From Acetobacter oryzoeni (GTDB lineage Bacteria > Pseudomonadota > Alphaproteobacteria > Acetobacterales > Acetobacteraceae), in assembly GCF_004014775.2 (NCBI RefSeq), contig NZ_CP042808.1, positions 992,001 through 1,056,000 of the forward strand: a stretch of DNA of 64,000 nt, written 5' to 3'. Positions 1-7,562 of the stretch are shown one piece after another. Each line of letters begins with the position of its first letter. The first letter of the stretch is position 1. Under the pieces are notes generated by a model. The model searched no databases, had not been told where the DNA came from, and saw nothing but the letters and a program-made list of their open reading frames with translations. A program made the position numbers and the translations under genes.

Positions 1-2
1 GT

Positions 3-911
3 TCCAGCTTTGCCGCGCCCCTGTATCAGTCATGGTCAGCGCATTCTGCGGCGCAAACCGGTGTGCAGCTGAATTATCAGACCATTGGCTCCGGCGCTGG
101 GCAAAATCAGGTTCTGGCTGGCACGGTAGATTTTGGGGCATCCGATGCTCCTATGTCTCATGCGCGGTTGGAGGCGGGGCATTTGCTCCAGTTTCCCACC
201 GCTATTGGTGGCATTGTTGTTATTGCCAATGTGCCGGGCGTGCCTGAAGGCGCCTTACGCCTTACCGGCCCCGTTCTGGCAGCGATTTATGATGGTTCCA
301 TCACGCAGTGGAATGATCCGCGCATTGTAGCGCTCAACCCCGGTGTTACATTGCCGGATCTGCCCGTGGCTCCGCTGCATCGGGCAGATGGGTCTGGCAC
401 AACCTACGTGTTTACAGAATATCTTGGCCGGGTTTCTCCCACGTGGGAGAAACAGGTAGGGCGTGGCACATCTGTTGCATGGCCAGTTGGCGCAGGTGCC
501 CGTGGGAATGATGGCATTGCTTCTTACGTTAAAAATACGGAAGGCAGTGTGGGGTATGCGGAATATGCCTATGCAGAACGCAACCATCTTTCCACCGTTG
601 TTCTGCAAAATCGGGCCGGGGAATTTGTGGTGCCGTCTGTTACCAGTTTTACACGGGCTGCGGAAAATGCCACGTGGGACCATGCAGACATGACAGCCTC
701 GCTCTGTGATGCAGATGGCGCCGGAAGCTGGCCGATTGTTACCACCACTTATGCGCTCGTACCGCGTGAGGCGAATGAGGCAAACCACGGAAATGCTGTA
801 AGAACGTTCTTCCGTTGGGGCGTAAAGGATGGAGAAGCCGCCAGCCGGGAGCTGGACTACGTGCCATTGCCTCCAGTTGTGCGGGATGCCGTTCTGGAGC
901 GGCTGAAATAG
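3..911 (+). CDS. pstS: Phosphate ABC transporter substrate-binding protein PstS (5' end outside window)
   Basis: Periplasmic phosphate-binding component of the high-affinity Pst uptake system. The reading frame is open from base 3 and begins with SSFAAPLYQSW, the conserved N-terminal strand of mature PstS, so the signal peptide and start lie before the window. Further PstS landmarks are GSGAGQNQVLAGTVDFGASD near the start and HRADGSGTTYVFTEYL in the middle, which form phosphate-contacting loops. About 302 residues are visible, close to the full mature length. No pstC, pstA or pstB follows: the next gene is convergent, so the permease genes are either upstream or elsewhere. The identification is secure. 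Confidence 0.93.
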   Translation, partial: SSFAAPLYQSWSAHSAAQTGVQLNYQTIGSGAGQNQVLAGTVDFGASDAPMSHARLEAGHLLQFPTAIGGIVVIANVPGVPEGALRLTGPVLAAIYDGSITQWNDPRIVALNPGVTLPDLPVAPLHRADGSGTTYVFTEYLGRVSPTWEKQVGRGTSVAWPVGAGARGNDGIASYVKNTEGSVGYAEYAYAERNHLSTVVLQNRAGEFVVPSVTSFTRAAENATWDHADMTASLCDADGAGSWPIVTTTYALVPREANEANHGNAVRTFFRWGVKDGEAASRELDYVPLPPVVRDAVLERLK

Positions 912-912
912 G

Positions 913-931
913 CGGATAATCTGGTTATCCG
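913..931 (+). terminator. Possible terminator hairpin after pstS
   Basis: A 7-bp perfect stem (CGGATAA / TTATCCG) with a 5-base loop begins two bases after the pstS stop. The following bases are only moderately T-rich, so intrinsic termination is uncertain. Confidence 0.3.
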
Positions 932-969
932 GTTCTTCCCGCGTTCATCCTGCGGTTGTCCCACGTTTC

Positions 970-990
970 ATCCACAGATTCTGTGGATAA
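970..990. promoter_or_regulatory. Inverted repeat containing a perfect DnaA box, between convergent pstS and the solute-binding gene
   Basis: ATCCACAG and CTGTGGAT form an 8-bp inverted repeat with a 3-base spacer. The right half continues as TGTGGATAA (982-990), the exact complement of the DnaA-box consensus TTATCCACA. It could be a DnaA titration site or simply a terminator hairpin for the minus-strand gene that ends at 1009. The match is seen; the function is not known. Confidence 0.35.
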
Positions 991-1008
991 CGCGCTACGC
1001 GGGATAAG

Positions 1009-2712
1009 TTACTGAACCCATGCCTGAGAAAACAAAAGCTGGTTTACGGTTGTAAACAGCAGGTTTTTCAGGCGTGGGGATGTTAAAATAACAGCATCTT
1101 TTTCAATGGCAGGAGCTACAGGGGCTTGCTCCATAACCCGCCTGTCTGCCTCCTGCCACAAGGCATTTTGCGCCTGTGCGCTCAGGCTTACATCCGTTTT
1201 GGCTTTATCCATCAGGCTTTGCACATCCCGGTTACAAAATCCGGGAATATTGATGGAACTGTCTGAACTGGGGTGAATATTTTCACACCCCAATAAAGCA
1301 TCCAAAAAGTTGGAAGCCGATGGATAATCGGCAGACCAGGAGGCTACGCCAATTTGCACATGGTTATCCGAATTCTGCATGTAGGAAAAAGCCAGTGCGC
1401 TGCTAAGTGGGCGCAGATTGGCACGGTAGCCAAGGTTTTGCAGCATGTCCCGCACCCATGCGCCCATGGCCAGATCAACACTGGTGTTGGCGGCAATCAC
1501 GGTCACTTTCTGGCCGTATGTTCCGCTTTCACGCACCAGATTGCGTGCTTTTTCCATATCTGTGCCACGCCACATGGGGGCAGGAGATTCAGGAGAGGCA
1601 TCCTTGGTGTAAAAACATTGCGTAGAGGATGCCGACAAAGTGGAAGGCAACATGCCGCATAGCGGGCGGGCAATGCCGGGGCCACCATATAAAATGGCCA
1701 TGGCCTTGCGGTTTAGCGCGTAATTGACGGCCTGCCGCGCCTTGAGGGAAGAAAAAGGGGCTTCGCGCATGTTCATGGGCAGAAAATACATGGCCGGATG
1801 GCGCAATACATGCGTCTGGCCAGTAAAGCGGCTGCCCAATTCTCCCAATCGGTCTAGGGGAATAGGGTCTGCCATCCAGTCATACTGTCCGTTTTCTACG
1901 GCGGTTACGGCAGCTTCATCTGGTATGCCAAAAGTATAGTCTATCCGATCCGGGTAACCAAAAGGCTGCGCCTGTGCGTTCCATTCCTTGAAATACGGAT
2001 TGCGCTCCAGCTTCAAAAACCGGTTTGGGTCATAGGCAGTAAGCTGGTAGGGGCCGGTGCTGGGCAAAGGCACGTTGCCGGTATCATGGTCTGGCGCGTT
2101 GGCTGGTAAAATAACGGCGTGGGTAAATGCCAGCTTATGCAGGAATTCTGTGTCAGGCGTTGTAAGATGAAACGTGATGCTGCGGGTGGCGGGGTTTTCT
2201 ATAACCCCTTCAAGTTTGCAGTCTGTTGGGCTGCGCAGGCAGGCATCAGCACCTTTGATGGCACCGTAAAAAGCCCCGGCCGTTGGGCTACCTACACGAA
2301 AGATGCGGCGGAAGGACGCCACAACATCAGCCGTGGTAACGGGCTGACCGTTGGAAAAGGTAATGCCTTCACGCAGGCGGAAGGTATAGGTTAGGCCGCC
2401 ATCTTCGGGGTGCGGAAGTTCTTCCGCCAAATCTGGCACCACATCTGCCCCGGCCAGACCATCTGCTTTGCGGAAGGTGGTTAATCCATCATACACATTG
2501 GCAAACAGATTGATGTATTTGCCGGAGTAATTGATCTGGGGGTCCAGCGTGCCGCCGGAAGAAGCCGCAACCAGACGCAAAGTGCCACCCATATGGGGGG
2601 AGGATGGAGCATCTGAAACATCTGCGGCCATGCCTGCTTTTGTTGTGCCAGCTGCAAGCAGCACACAAAAACAGGCAGAGCGAAACAGCTTGCCAGATTT
2701 ACTGGCCAGCAT
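1009..2712 (-). CDS. Peptide-type ABC transporter substrate-binding protein (SBP family 5)
   Basis: A 567-residue extracytoplasmic solute-binding protein of the OppA/DppA type, which binds peptides or other oligomeric solutes for an ABC importer. A signal peptide covers about residues 1-29 (positively charged start, hydrophobic stretch, then a GMAAD cleavage region). Family features follow: GGTLRL near residue 43, NVYDGLTTF, and YTFRLREGITFSNGQPVTTADV, a hallmark of SBP_bac_5. The start has GGAG six bases upstream. It overlaps by 14 bases the end of a small membrane-protein gene, suggesting one operon. No permease or ATPase genes are adjacent, so the substrate cannot be stated. Confidence 0.88.
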   Translation of the reverse strand: MLASKSGKLFRSACFCVLLAAGTTKAGMAADVSDAPSSPHMGGTLRLVAASSGGTLDPQINYSGKYINLFANVYDGLTTFRKADGLAGADVVPDLAEELPHPEDGGLTYTFRLREGITFSNGQPVTTADVVASFRRIFRVGSPTAGAFYGAIKGADACLRSPTDCKLEGVIENPATRSITFHLTTPDTEFLHKLAFTHAVILPANAPDHDTGNVPLPSTGPYQLTAYDPNRFLKLERNPYFKEWNAQAQPFGYPDRIDYTFGIPDEAAVTAVENGQYDWMADPIPLDRLGELGSRFTGQTHVLRHPAMYFLPMNMREAPFSSLKARQAVNYALNRKAMAILYGGPGIARPLCGMLPSTLSASSTQCFYTKDASPESPAPMWRGTDMEKARNLVRESGTYGQKVTVIAANTSVDLAMGAWVRDMLQNLGYRANLRPLSSALAFSYMQNSDNHVQIGVASWSADYPSASNFLDALLGCENIHPSSDSSINIPGFCNRDVQSLMDKAKTDVSLSAQAQNALWQEADRRVMEQAPVAPAIEKDAVILTSPRLKNLLFTTVNQLLFSQAWVQ

Positions 2713-2845
2713 TCTGCTCCATTGCCGCTTCAGGGGATGGGGATGTCATCAACGCGCTAAGGTTTTTGTAAAGGGACGACACCATCATGATCCCCACAAC
2801 TATCGTGGCGATAATGATGCAGATTCGTACAAACTTACTGGTCAT
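2699..2845 (-). CDS. Small single-span membrane protein (48 aa), overlapping both neighbours
   Basis: The frame encodes MTSKFVRICIIIATIVVG followed by a hydrophobic run to about residue 24 and a polar, acidic tail ending in EAAMEQNAGQ. This looks like one membrane helix with a short soluble tail. Its ATG overlaps the last codons of the upstream lipoprotein gene by 11 bases, and its end overlaps the start of the downstream solute-binding gene by 14 bases. That nested arrangement is typical of translationally coupled genes. I do not recognise a family. A fortuitous ORF cannot be excluded because of its size. Confidence 0.5.
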   Translation of the reverse strand: MTSKFVRICIIIATIVVGIMMVSSLYKNLSALMTSPSPEAAMEQNAGQ

Positions 2846-3071
2846 AGCGCATTGCGCCGCCACCATAATTGGTGGTGGAGTGCTTATACGGGTTGGATCC
2901 CTGCTGGGGCGTAAGAGGGGGGCGGTACCAGCCAGGCGCCGCGCGCCCGTGGTTTGAGCCGGGGTGGTAATAGTGCCGGTGTGGATCATGCGCACAGGCG
3001 GCAAGCCCAAACCCGGCCAGTAACATAAGGGCGGCCTTATGGGCGCGCCGCAATGAAGAAAACTGTTTCAT
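2835..3071 (-). CDS. Small lipoprotein, His/Pro/Gly-rich (78 aa)
   Basis: The start chosen is MKQFSSLRRAHKAALM, placed four bases after a GGAGG ribosome binding site; an adjacent ATG one codon earlier is also possible. A basic start, a hydrophobic segment and the lipobox LAAC (Cys about residue 24) show a type II signal peptide, so the protein is predicted to be membrane-anchored by lipid. The mature part is rich in His, Pro, Tyr and Gly (HDPHRHYYHPGSNHG). It is the first gene of an apparent operon with the 48-aa membrane protein and the solute-binding protein. The function is unknown; the His cluster could bind metal, but that is speculation. Confidence 0.7.
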   Translation of the reverse strand: MKQFSSLRRAHKAALMLLAGFGLAACAHDPHRHYYHPGSNHGRAAPGWYRPPLTPQQGSNPYKHSTTNYGGGAMRYDQ

Positions 3072-3342
3072 CATACCTCCAGCATAGCGTTGTTTGGGTG
3101 TGTTCGCCAAGAACAAAGCAGGTAGATGCTCATATGTGGCGTACAGGCCCGATACGTTCACATAATGGCAAGAAAATGCGTGAATAATGAGGCCAATGCC
3201 GTGGGCAATATGGCTAGTGCAGGGCATGCCATGTTAGGGATAACGCGTATATGGCACAGAAGCTGCCATGTCCTTGCCTTATCATGATGATAACGGCGGG
3301 AGCAGGATGGATGTTGGTGTTGGATATAGGGAATAGCGTGGC

Positions 3343-5943
3343 ATGGCGGTAACGGGTCTGGCAGCGGTACTGCTTGTTATTGCATTGCTTTTGGTGGTGG
3401 TCAGCACCGTGCAGCCCATTGCGCGCAAGCTGGAACTGTCTGAAACGGTTTTGCTGGCTATTGTGGGCATTATCATCGGCTCCTTGGCTGATGTTGCGTT
3501 ACGCAGTTCTCACACCTCGGCCTTCAATGGCATTGCAGAAGCGCTGCTTGATTTCCCGCTGAATAGTGAAGAGTTTCTGCTTATCTTTTTGCCTGCGCTG
3601 GTGTTTCAGGGGGCGTTGGCTATTGATGTACGGCGCTTGGCGCATGAAACAGGCACCGTTTTGCTGCTGGCTGTGGTGGCAGTTGTTATTGCCACGGCCA
3701 CTATTGGTTTTGCGCTTTACCCCTTTGCCCAGATGCCGCTTGTGGTCTGCCTGCTGCTTGGATCCATTGTGGCGACGACGGACCCTTCCGCTGTGGCCGG
3801 GATTTTCCGGGATATCGGGGCCGCAACACGCTTGACGCGGTTGGTGGAAGGTGAAGCGCTGCTGAATGATGCTGCGGCTATTTCCATCTTCTCTATCCTT
3901 CTGCCCTCCGTCACGCTGCACAAAGCCATTCATCTGGGTGATGCGCTGATCTCCTTCGTGGTCTCCTTTGTGGGGGCGCTGATTGTCGGGGTGGTTGTCG
4001 GGCGTCTCACGCTGGTCATGATGTCCGCCATCGCCAGTTCGGCAGCAGAAATCACGCTAACTGTGGCGCTGCCTTATGTGGTGTACATCCTTTCAGATGA
4101 AATTTTGGGGGTTTCCGGTGTGGTGGCTACGGCTGCTGCTGGGCTTACGCTCTCTGTTTACGGACCATCCACCATTCGGCCTCAAACGTGGCTGTTTCTC
4201 AATCAGCTTTGGCAACAGCTGGTGTTCTGGGCAGGGTCCTTGGTGTTTGTGCTGGCCTCCATGCTGGTGCCGCGCCTGCTGGTGGGCATGACGCGGTGGG
4301 ACTGGGTGCTTATCCTTATTGCTAGTGTGGCGGGGCTGGCTGCACGTGCGGCTGTGGTGTTTGGTATGTTGCCGCTCTTGGCATGGACACGCCTTTCTCC
4401 ACCCGTGCCCACACCGTTCAAGGTGACAATGGTATGGGGTGGTTTGCGCGGGGCCATTACGCTGGCTCTGGCGCTGGCCGTTACGGAAAACGAGCACGTT
4501 TCCACGCCTGTTGCGCATTTTATCGGTATTATTGCCACTGGCTTTGTGTTGATCACGCTGCTTGTTAACGGCACCACGCTGCGTTCACTCGTGCTGTTTC
4601 TCAAGCTGGATCGGCTTTCCCCCATTGATGAGGCCATGCGCCATCAGGTGCTCAGCATCGGGCTAGGCAATGTGTGCGCCCGCGCCAAGGAATTGGGGGA
4701 TGAACTGGGTTTCAGTGCCGATGCCACGCGCTCGGTTGTTGATCATCTGGCGCGCCGGGCAGAGGAAGAGCAGGCCGCTAACGAGTTTGACCGCGCACTG
4801 TCTGATATCCAGCGCGTTAATCTGGCGCTGATCACCATTGCCAGTCAGGAACGTTCCATGCTGCTGGACCTGTTCCGCATGCAGGGGCTTTCCCGCCGTG
4901 TGATGGAAACACTGTTGCGGTCTTCCGAAGCAGCTATTGATGGTGCACGGCTGGAAGGGCGCTTGGGCTATGTGCGGGCGTTGCGCAAACGGCTTAGCCC
5001 CTCCTTACGCTTTAAGGCCGCACAGTGGGTGCATAATCATTTGCGTCTGGATCGGCCGCTAATGCTGTGCATGGCGGAGCGGTTTGAAATGCTGATGGTG
5101 GCGCATTTTATTTCCATCTCGCTCACACGTTTCATGCACGAACGGCTGGAGCCCACATTGGGCAGCCGTATTGGAGAAATTGTGGCTGAGGTGCTTTCCC
5201 GCCAGCGCAAGCTGCTGGATGAGGCACTGGAAACCTTGCGCCTGCATTATCACGGCTATGCCGAGGCGCTGGAAAACCGGATTTTCCGTCAGATCGCCTT
5301 GCGTCTGGAAAGCGAAGAATACACAACCCTGCTTTCAGAATCCCTTATCAGTGATGAACTCAGCCGCGAATTGTTGAAAGAGCTGGAACGCCGCAGACAC
5401 CGTCTGGTCAAGCGGATGAGCTTTGATCTGCGCAGCGGTATAGAAGACCGCCTGAAGCATGCTGCTATCTTCAAGGGCCTGCCAGGGGCAGAGCTGCATG
5501 ATCTGGCCACCACCACATCGCTACGCTTTGTGGCCCCGCAGGAGGTGATTTGCCGCAAGGGGCGCAAGATGCGCGCCATCTACTTTATCAGCGCGGGTTT
5601 GGCAGAAAGCCACGTGGCCGGGGCCGATGTGCTGTATGGCGCAGGGGATCTGATAGGCGCGCAGGAGGCATTGCATGGCTGGCGCTGCCCCGGCACTATT
5701 CGCGCCGTGCAGTTTGGGCATTTTATGGTGATTACAGCCAGCCGCTTCCAACGCCTGATTGAAGATTACCCCGTGGTGCTGGAAAATATTCAGAACATCT
5801 TGCGCAAGCGTGAAGCCGGAGAGCGGCCTATTGCGCTTTTGCCCGGTGCAAACCGTAAGGTGGATGAGGATGCAGGCAAGGATGCGCTGATGCTGTTGGC
5901 ACCCAAAAGCCAGCTACCGCCTTCATCCGAAACAAAGGAATAA
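3343..5943 (+). CDS. CPA1-type Na+(K+)/H+ antiporter with C-terminal cyclic-nucleotide-binding-like domain
   Basis: An 866-residue cation/proton antiporter of the NhaP/CPA1 family. Residues about 1-420 form some twelve membrane helices. Characteristic motifs are ATTDPSAVAGIF near residue 140 and GEALLNDAAA near residue 171, whose Asp is the ion-binding residue of the family. A long cytosolic part follows. Residues about 430-690 are helical and charged. From about 705 (IFKGLPGAELHDLA...) to 820 there is a cNMP-binding fold (cup-shaped sensor domain, with FISAGLAES and YGAGDLIG). This layout resembles long regulated CPA1 proteins such as plant SOS1. The protein probably helps pH or Na+ homeostasis. 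It is monocistronic and ends at a strong bidirectional terminator. Confidence 0.88.
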   Translation: MAVTGLAAVLLVIALLLVVVSTVQPIARKLELSETVLLAIVGIIIGSLADVALRSSHTSAFNGIAEALLDFPLNSEEFLLIFLPALVFQGALAIDVRRLAHETGTVLLLAVVAVVIATATIGFALYPFAQMPLVVCLLLGSIVATTDPSAVAGIFRDIGAATRLTRLVEGEALLNDAAAISIFSILLPSVTLHKAIHLGDALISFVVSFVGALIVGVVVGRLTLVMMSAIASSAAEITLTVALPYVVYILSDEILGVSGVVATAAAGLTLSVYGPSTIRPQTWLFLNQLWQQLVFWAGSLVFVLASMLVPRLLVGMTRWDWVLILIASVAGLAARAAVVFGMLPLLAWTRLSPPVPTPFKVTMVWGGLRGAITLALALAVTENEHVSTPVAHFIGIIATGFVLITLLVNGTTLRSLVLFLKLDRLSPIDEAMRHQVLSIGLGNVCARAKELGDELGFSADATRSVVDHLARRAEEEQAANEFDRALSDIQRVNLALITIASQERSMLLDLFRMQGLSRRVMETLLRSSEAAIDGARLEGRLGYVRALRKRLSPSLRFKAAQWVHNHLRLDRPLMLCMAERFEMLMVAHFISISLTRFMHERLEPTLGSRIGEIVAEVLSRQRKLLDEALETLRLHYHGYAEALENRIFRQIALRLESEEYTTLLSESLISDELSRELLKELERRRHRLVKRMSFDLRSGIEDRLKHAAIFKGLPGAELHDLATTTSLRFVAPQEVICRKGRKMRAIYFISAGLAESHVAGADVLYGAGDLIGAQEALHGWRCPGTIRAVQFGHFMVITASRFQRLIEDYPVVLENIQNILRKREAGERPIALLPGANRKVDEDAGKDALMLLAPKSQLPPSSETKE

Positions 5944-5964
5944 ATGGCCTTATCATGCGGGCAT

Positions 5965-6002
5965 AAAAAACGGCGCGGAGCCAATAGGCCCGCGCCGTTT
6001 TT
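5965..6002. terminator. Bidirectional intrinsic terminator
   Basis: An A-run, then CGGCGCGG, an 11-base loop, CCGCGCCG and a T-run. The symmetric A and T tracts let it serve both the antiporter gene (plus) and the HdeD gene (minus), which converge here. Confidence 0.85.
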
Positions 6003-6021
6003 GTAGAACACGCCGTAAGTT

Positions 6022-6573
6022 TTACAGGCGGGTAATGGGCGGCGGCAGGGAATTGCTCTGGCGCAGGGCAAGGCCAATTTGCAGCCAGCTTATGCCGCTT
6101 ACAATCAGTTCTGCCCCAACAAATGTGCCAATCAGCCACAGACCAGACCACGGCAGGGTAAAGTACAGGCACAGGCCTACAAGCAGGCTGATAAGCCCGC
6201 TACCCAGAATGATCACCCAGCCGGGCATACCCCGTGCCTGCAGGGCCAGAACGCAGCGCAGCACACCCACAACCACAAAGCAGGCAGATACAAAAATGGT
6301 AATGGCAACAGAGCCTGTGGCTGGTTCTTCTATAAGAAGGTAACCACCAGCGGCGTAAAGCAGCCCGCACAGCAGGGAGAAAATAAAGCCACCCCAATCC
6401 CGCACGGCAAAGGCATGTACCACCTGCATAATGCCTGCCACAATCAGTAGCGCGCCAATAAAGATGGTGCTGGCAAGGGTGACGGAAACCGCATCAATAC
6501 AGGCAATAAAGCCCAATACAATCAGGGCGAGACCCAACGCCACAAATAGCCCCCATTTTTTAGCAAATGGCAT
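6022..6573 (-). CDS. HdeD family membrane protein (DUF308)
   Basis: A 183-residue, very hydrophobic protein with about six membrane helices in three pairs, the pattern of the HdeD/DUF308 family. In enterobacteria HdeD is linked to acid resistance at high cell density; a similar stress role in an acetic acid bacterium is plausible but inferred. The start MPFAKKWGLFVALG is chosen because an AAAGGA ribosome binding site lies about ten bases upstream; the frame extends 30 codons further upstream without a good site. The protein ends in SNSLPPPITRL. It is convergent with the antiporter gene. Confidence 0.8.
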   Translation of the reverse strand: MPFAKKWGLFVALGLALIVLGFIACIDAVSVTLASTIFIGALLIVAGIMQVVHAFAVRDWGGFIFSLLCGLLYAAGGYLLIEEPATGSVAITIFVSACFVVVGVLRCVLALQARGMPGWVIILGSGLISLLVGLCLYFTLPWSGLWLIGTFVGAELIVSGISWLQIGLALRQSNSLPPPITRL

Positions 6574-6656
6574 GCTGAGCAATCCTTTCTTTTCAATTTT
6601 ATGTACCGATGGCACGACTATGCACTGCAGAATGGCAGAAAGCGCAACGGAAAAAG

Positions 6657-6685
6657 TTGACACTGCGCCCGGGGTTTCGTAATTC
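6657..6685 (+). promoter_or_regulatory. Sigma-70-type promoter for rpsD
   Basis: A perfect -35 TTGACA (6657-6662), a 17-base spacer and a -10 TAATTC (6680-6685). It lies about 160 bases before the rpsD start, leaving a long GC-rich leader that could carry an S4 autoregulatory structure. Confidence 0.65.
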
Positions 6686-6845
6686 CTGCCTCCATTGCCG
6701 GGAATGTGGACAAATCGGCCAGCAGGGCAACATGCCGCGCTGGTAATACGGTTTGCGCCCGCTCCGATCCGTGGTGGACGGAGACTACCGGTGTAACGAC
6801 GGACATCTGCCCGATGTTCCGCCTGTTAAGAGAGAAGAGCGCACT

Positions 6846-7463
6846 ATGAGCAAGCGCCTTGAGAGCAAGTATAAAATTAACCGTCGCCTTGGTGTAAACC
6901 TGTGGGGTCGCGCCAAATCTCCGGTTAACCGTCGCGAATATGGCCCGGGCCAGCATGGCCAGCGCCGTAAGGGCAAGCCGTCTGACTTCTCCGTTCAGCT
7001 GATGGCCAAGCAGAAGCTGAAGGGTTACTACGGCAACATTACAGAAAAGCAGTTCCGCCGCTATTATCAGGAAGCCGTGCGCCGCAAGGGTGATACGTCT
7101 GAAAACCTGATCAACCTGCTGGAACGCCGTCTGGATGCCGTTGTGTACCGGATGAAGTTTGCTATCACGCCGTTCGCTTCCCGTCAGTTCATCAGCCACG
7201 GCCACATTCTGGTTAACGGCAAGAAGATGAACATTCCTTCCTACCTCGTGAAGGATGGTGACGTTATCGAAGTGCGTGAAAAGTCCAAGCAGCTGGCTAT
7301 CGTTCTGGATGCCGCTCAGTCTTCCGAACGCGATGTGCCGGAATACATGGAAGTAGATCATCGCCAGATGAAGGGCACGTATCTGCGTGGCCCGCAGCTT
7401 TCCGATGTGCCGTATCCGGTGCAGATGGAACCGAATCTGGTGGTCGAATACTACTCCCGTTAA
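6846..7463 (+). CDS. rpsD: 30S ribosomal protein S4
   Basis: A primary 16S rRNA-binding protein that starts assembly of the small subunit body. The 205 residues begin [18 protein letters not shown] and include [11 protein letters not shown]. The S4 RNA-binding domain ([15 protein letters not shown]...[14 protein letters not shown]) starts near residue 95. The C-terminus is VVEYYSR. Length and motifs are full. It stands alone rather than in the alpha operon, as usual in Alphaproteobacteria. A strong upstream promoter and a long leader precede it, and a hairpin terminator follows. The GAGAGAAGAGCG tract before the ATG supplies the ribosome binding site. Confidence 0.98.
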   Translation: MSKRLESKYKINRRLGVNLWGRAKSPVNRREYGPGQHGQRRKGKPSDFSVQLMAKQKLKGYYGNITEKQFRRYYQEAVRRKGDTSENLINLLERRLDAVVYRMKFAITPFASRQFISHGHILVNGKKMNIPSYLVKDGDVIEVREKSKQLAIVLDAAQSSERDVPEYMEVDHRQMKGTYLRGPQLSDVPYPVQMEPNLVVEYYSR

Positions 7464-7489
7464 TCGGCGTTTAGGTTCGTTTTATGCCG

Positions 7490-7527
7490 CGCCGGGTGGA
7501 GGGGTTTCTCTCCATCCGGCGTTTGCC
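7490..7527 (+). terminator. rpsD terminator
   Basis: A 12-bp stem (7490-7501 with 7510-7521, one G-T pair) closed by an 8-base loop, followed by T-rich sequence (TTTGCCGTTTTTA). Confidence 0.7.
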
Positions 7528-7562
7528 GTTTTTACTCATGTTTGTTTCGGAACAGAGCCCTT

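Noticed and set aside
6618..7361. 247-codon minus-strand frame opposite rpsD
   Set aside because: Antisense to the ribosomal protein S4 gene; no support.
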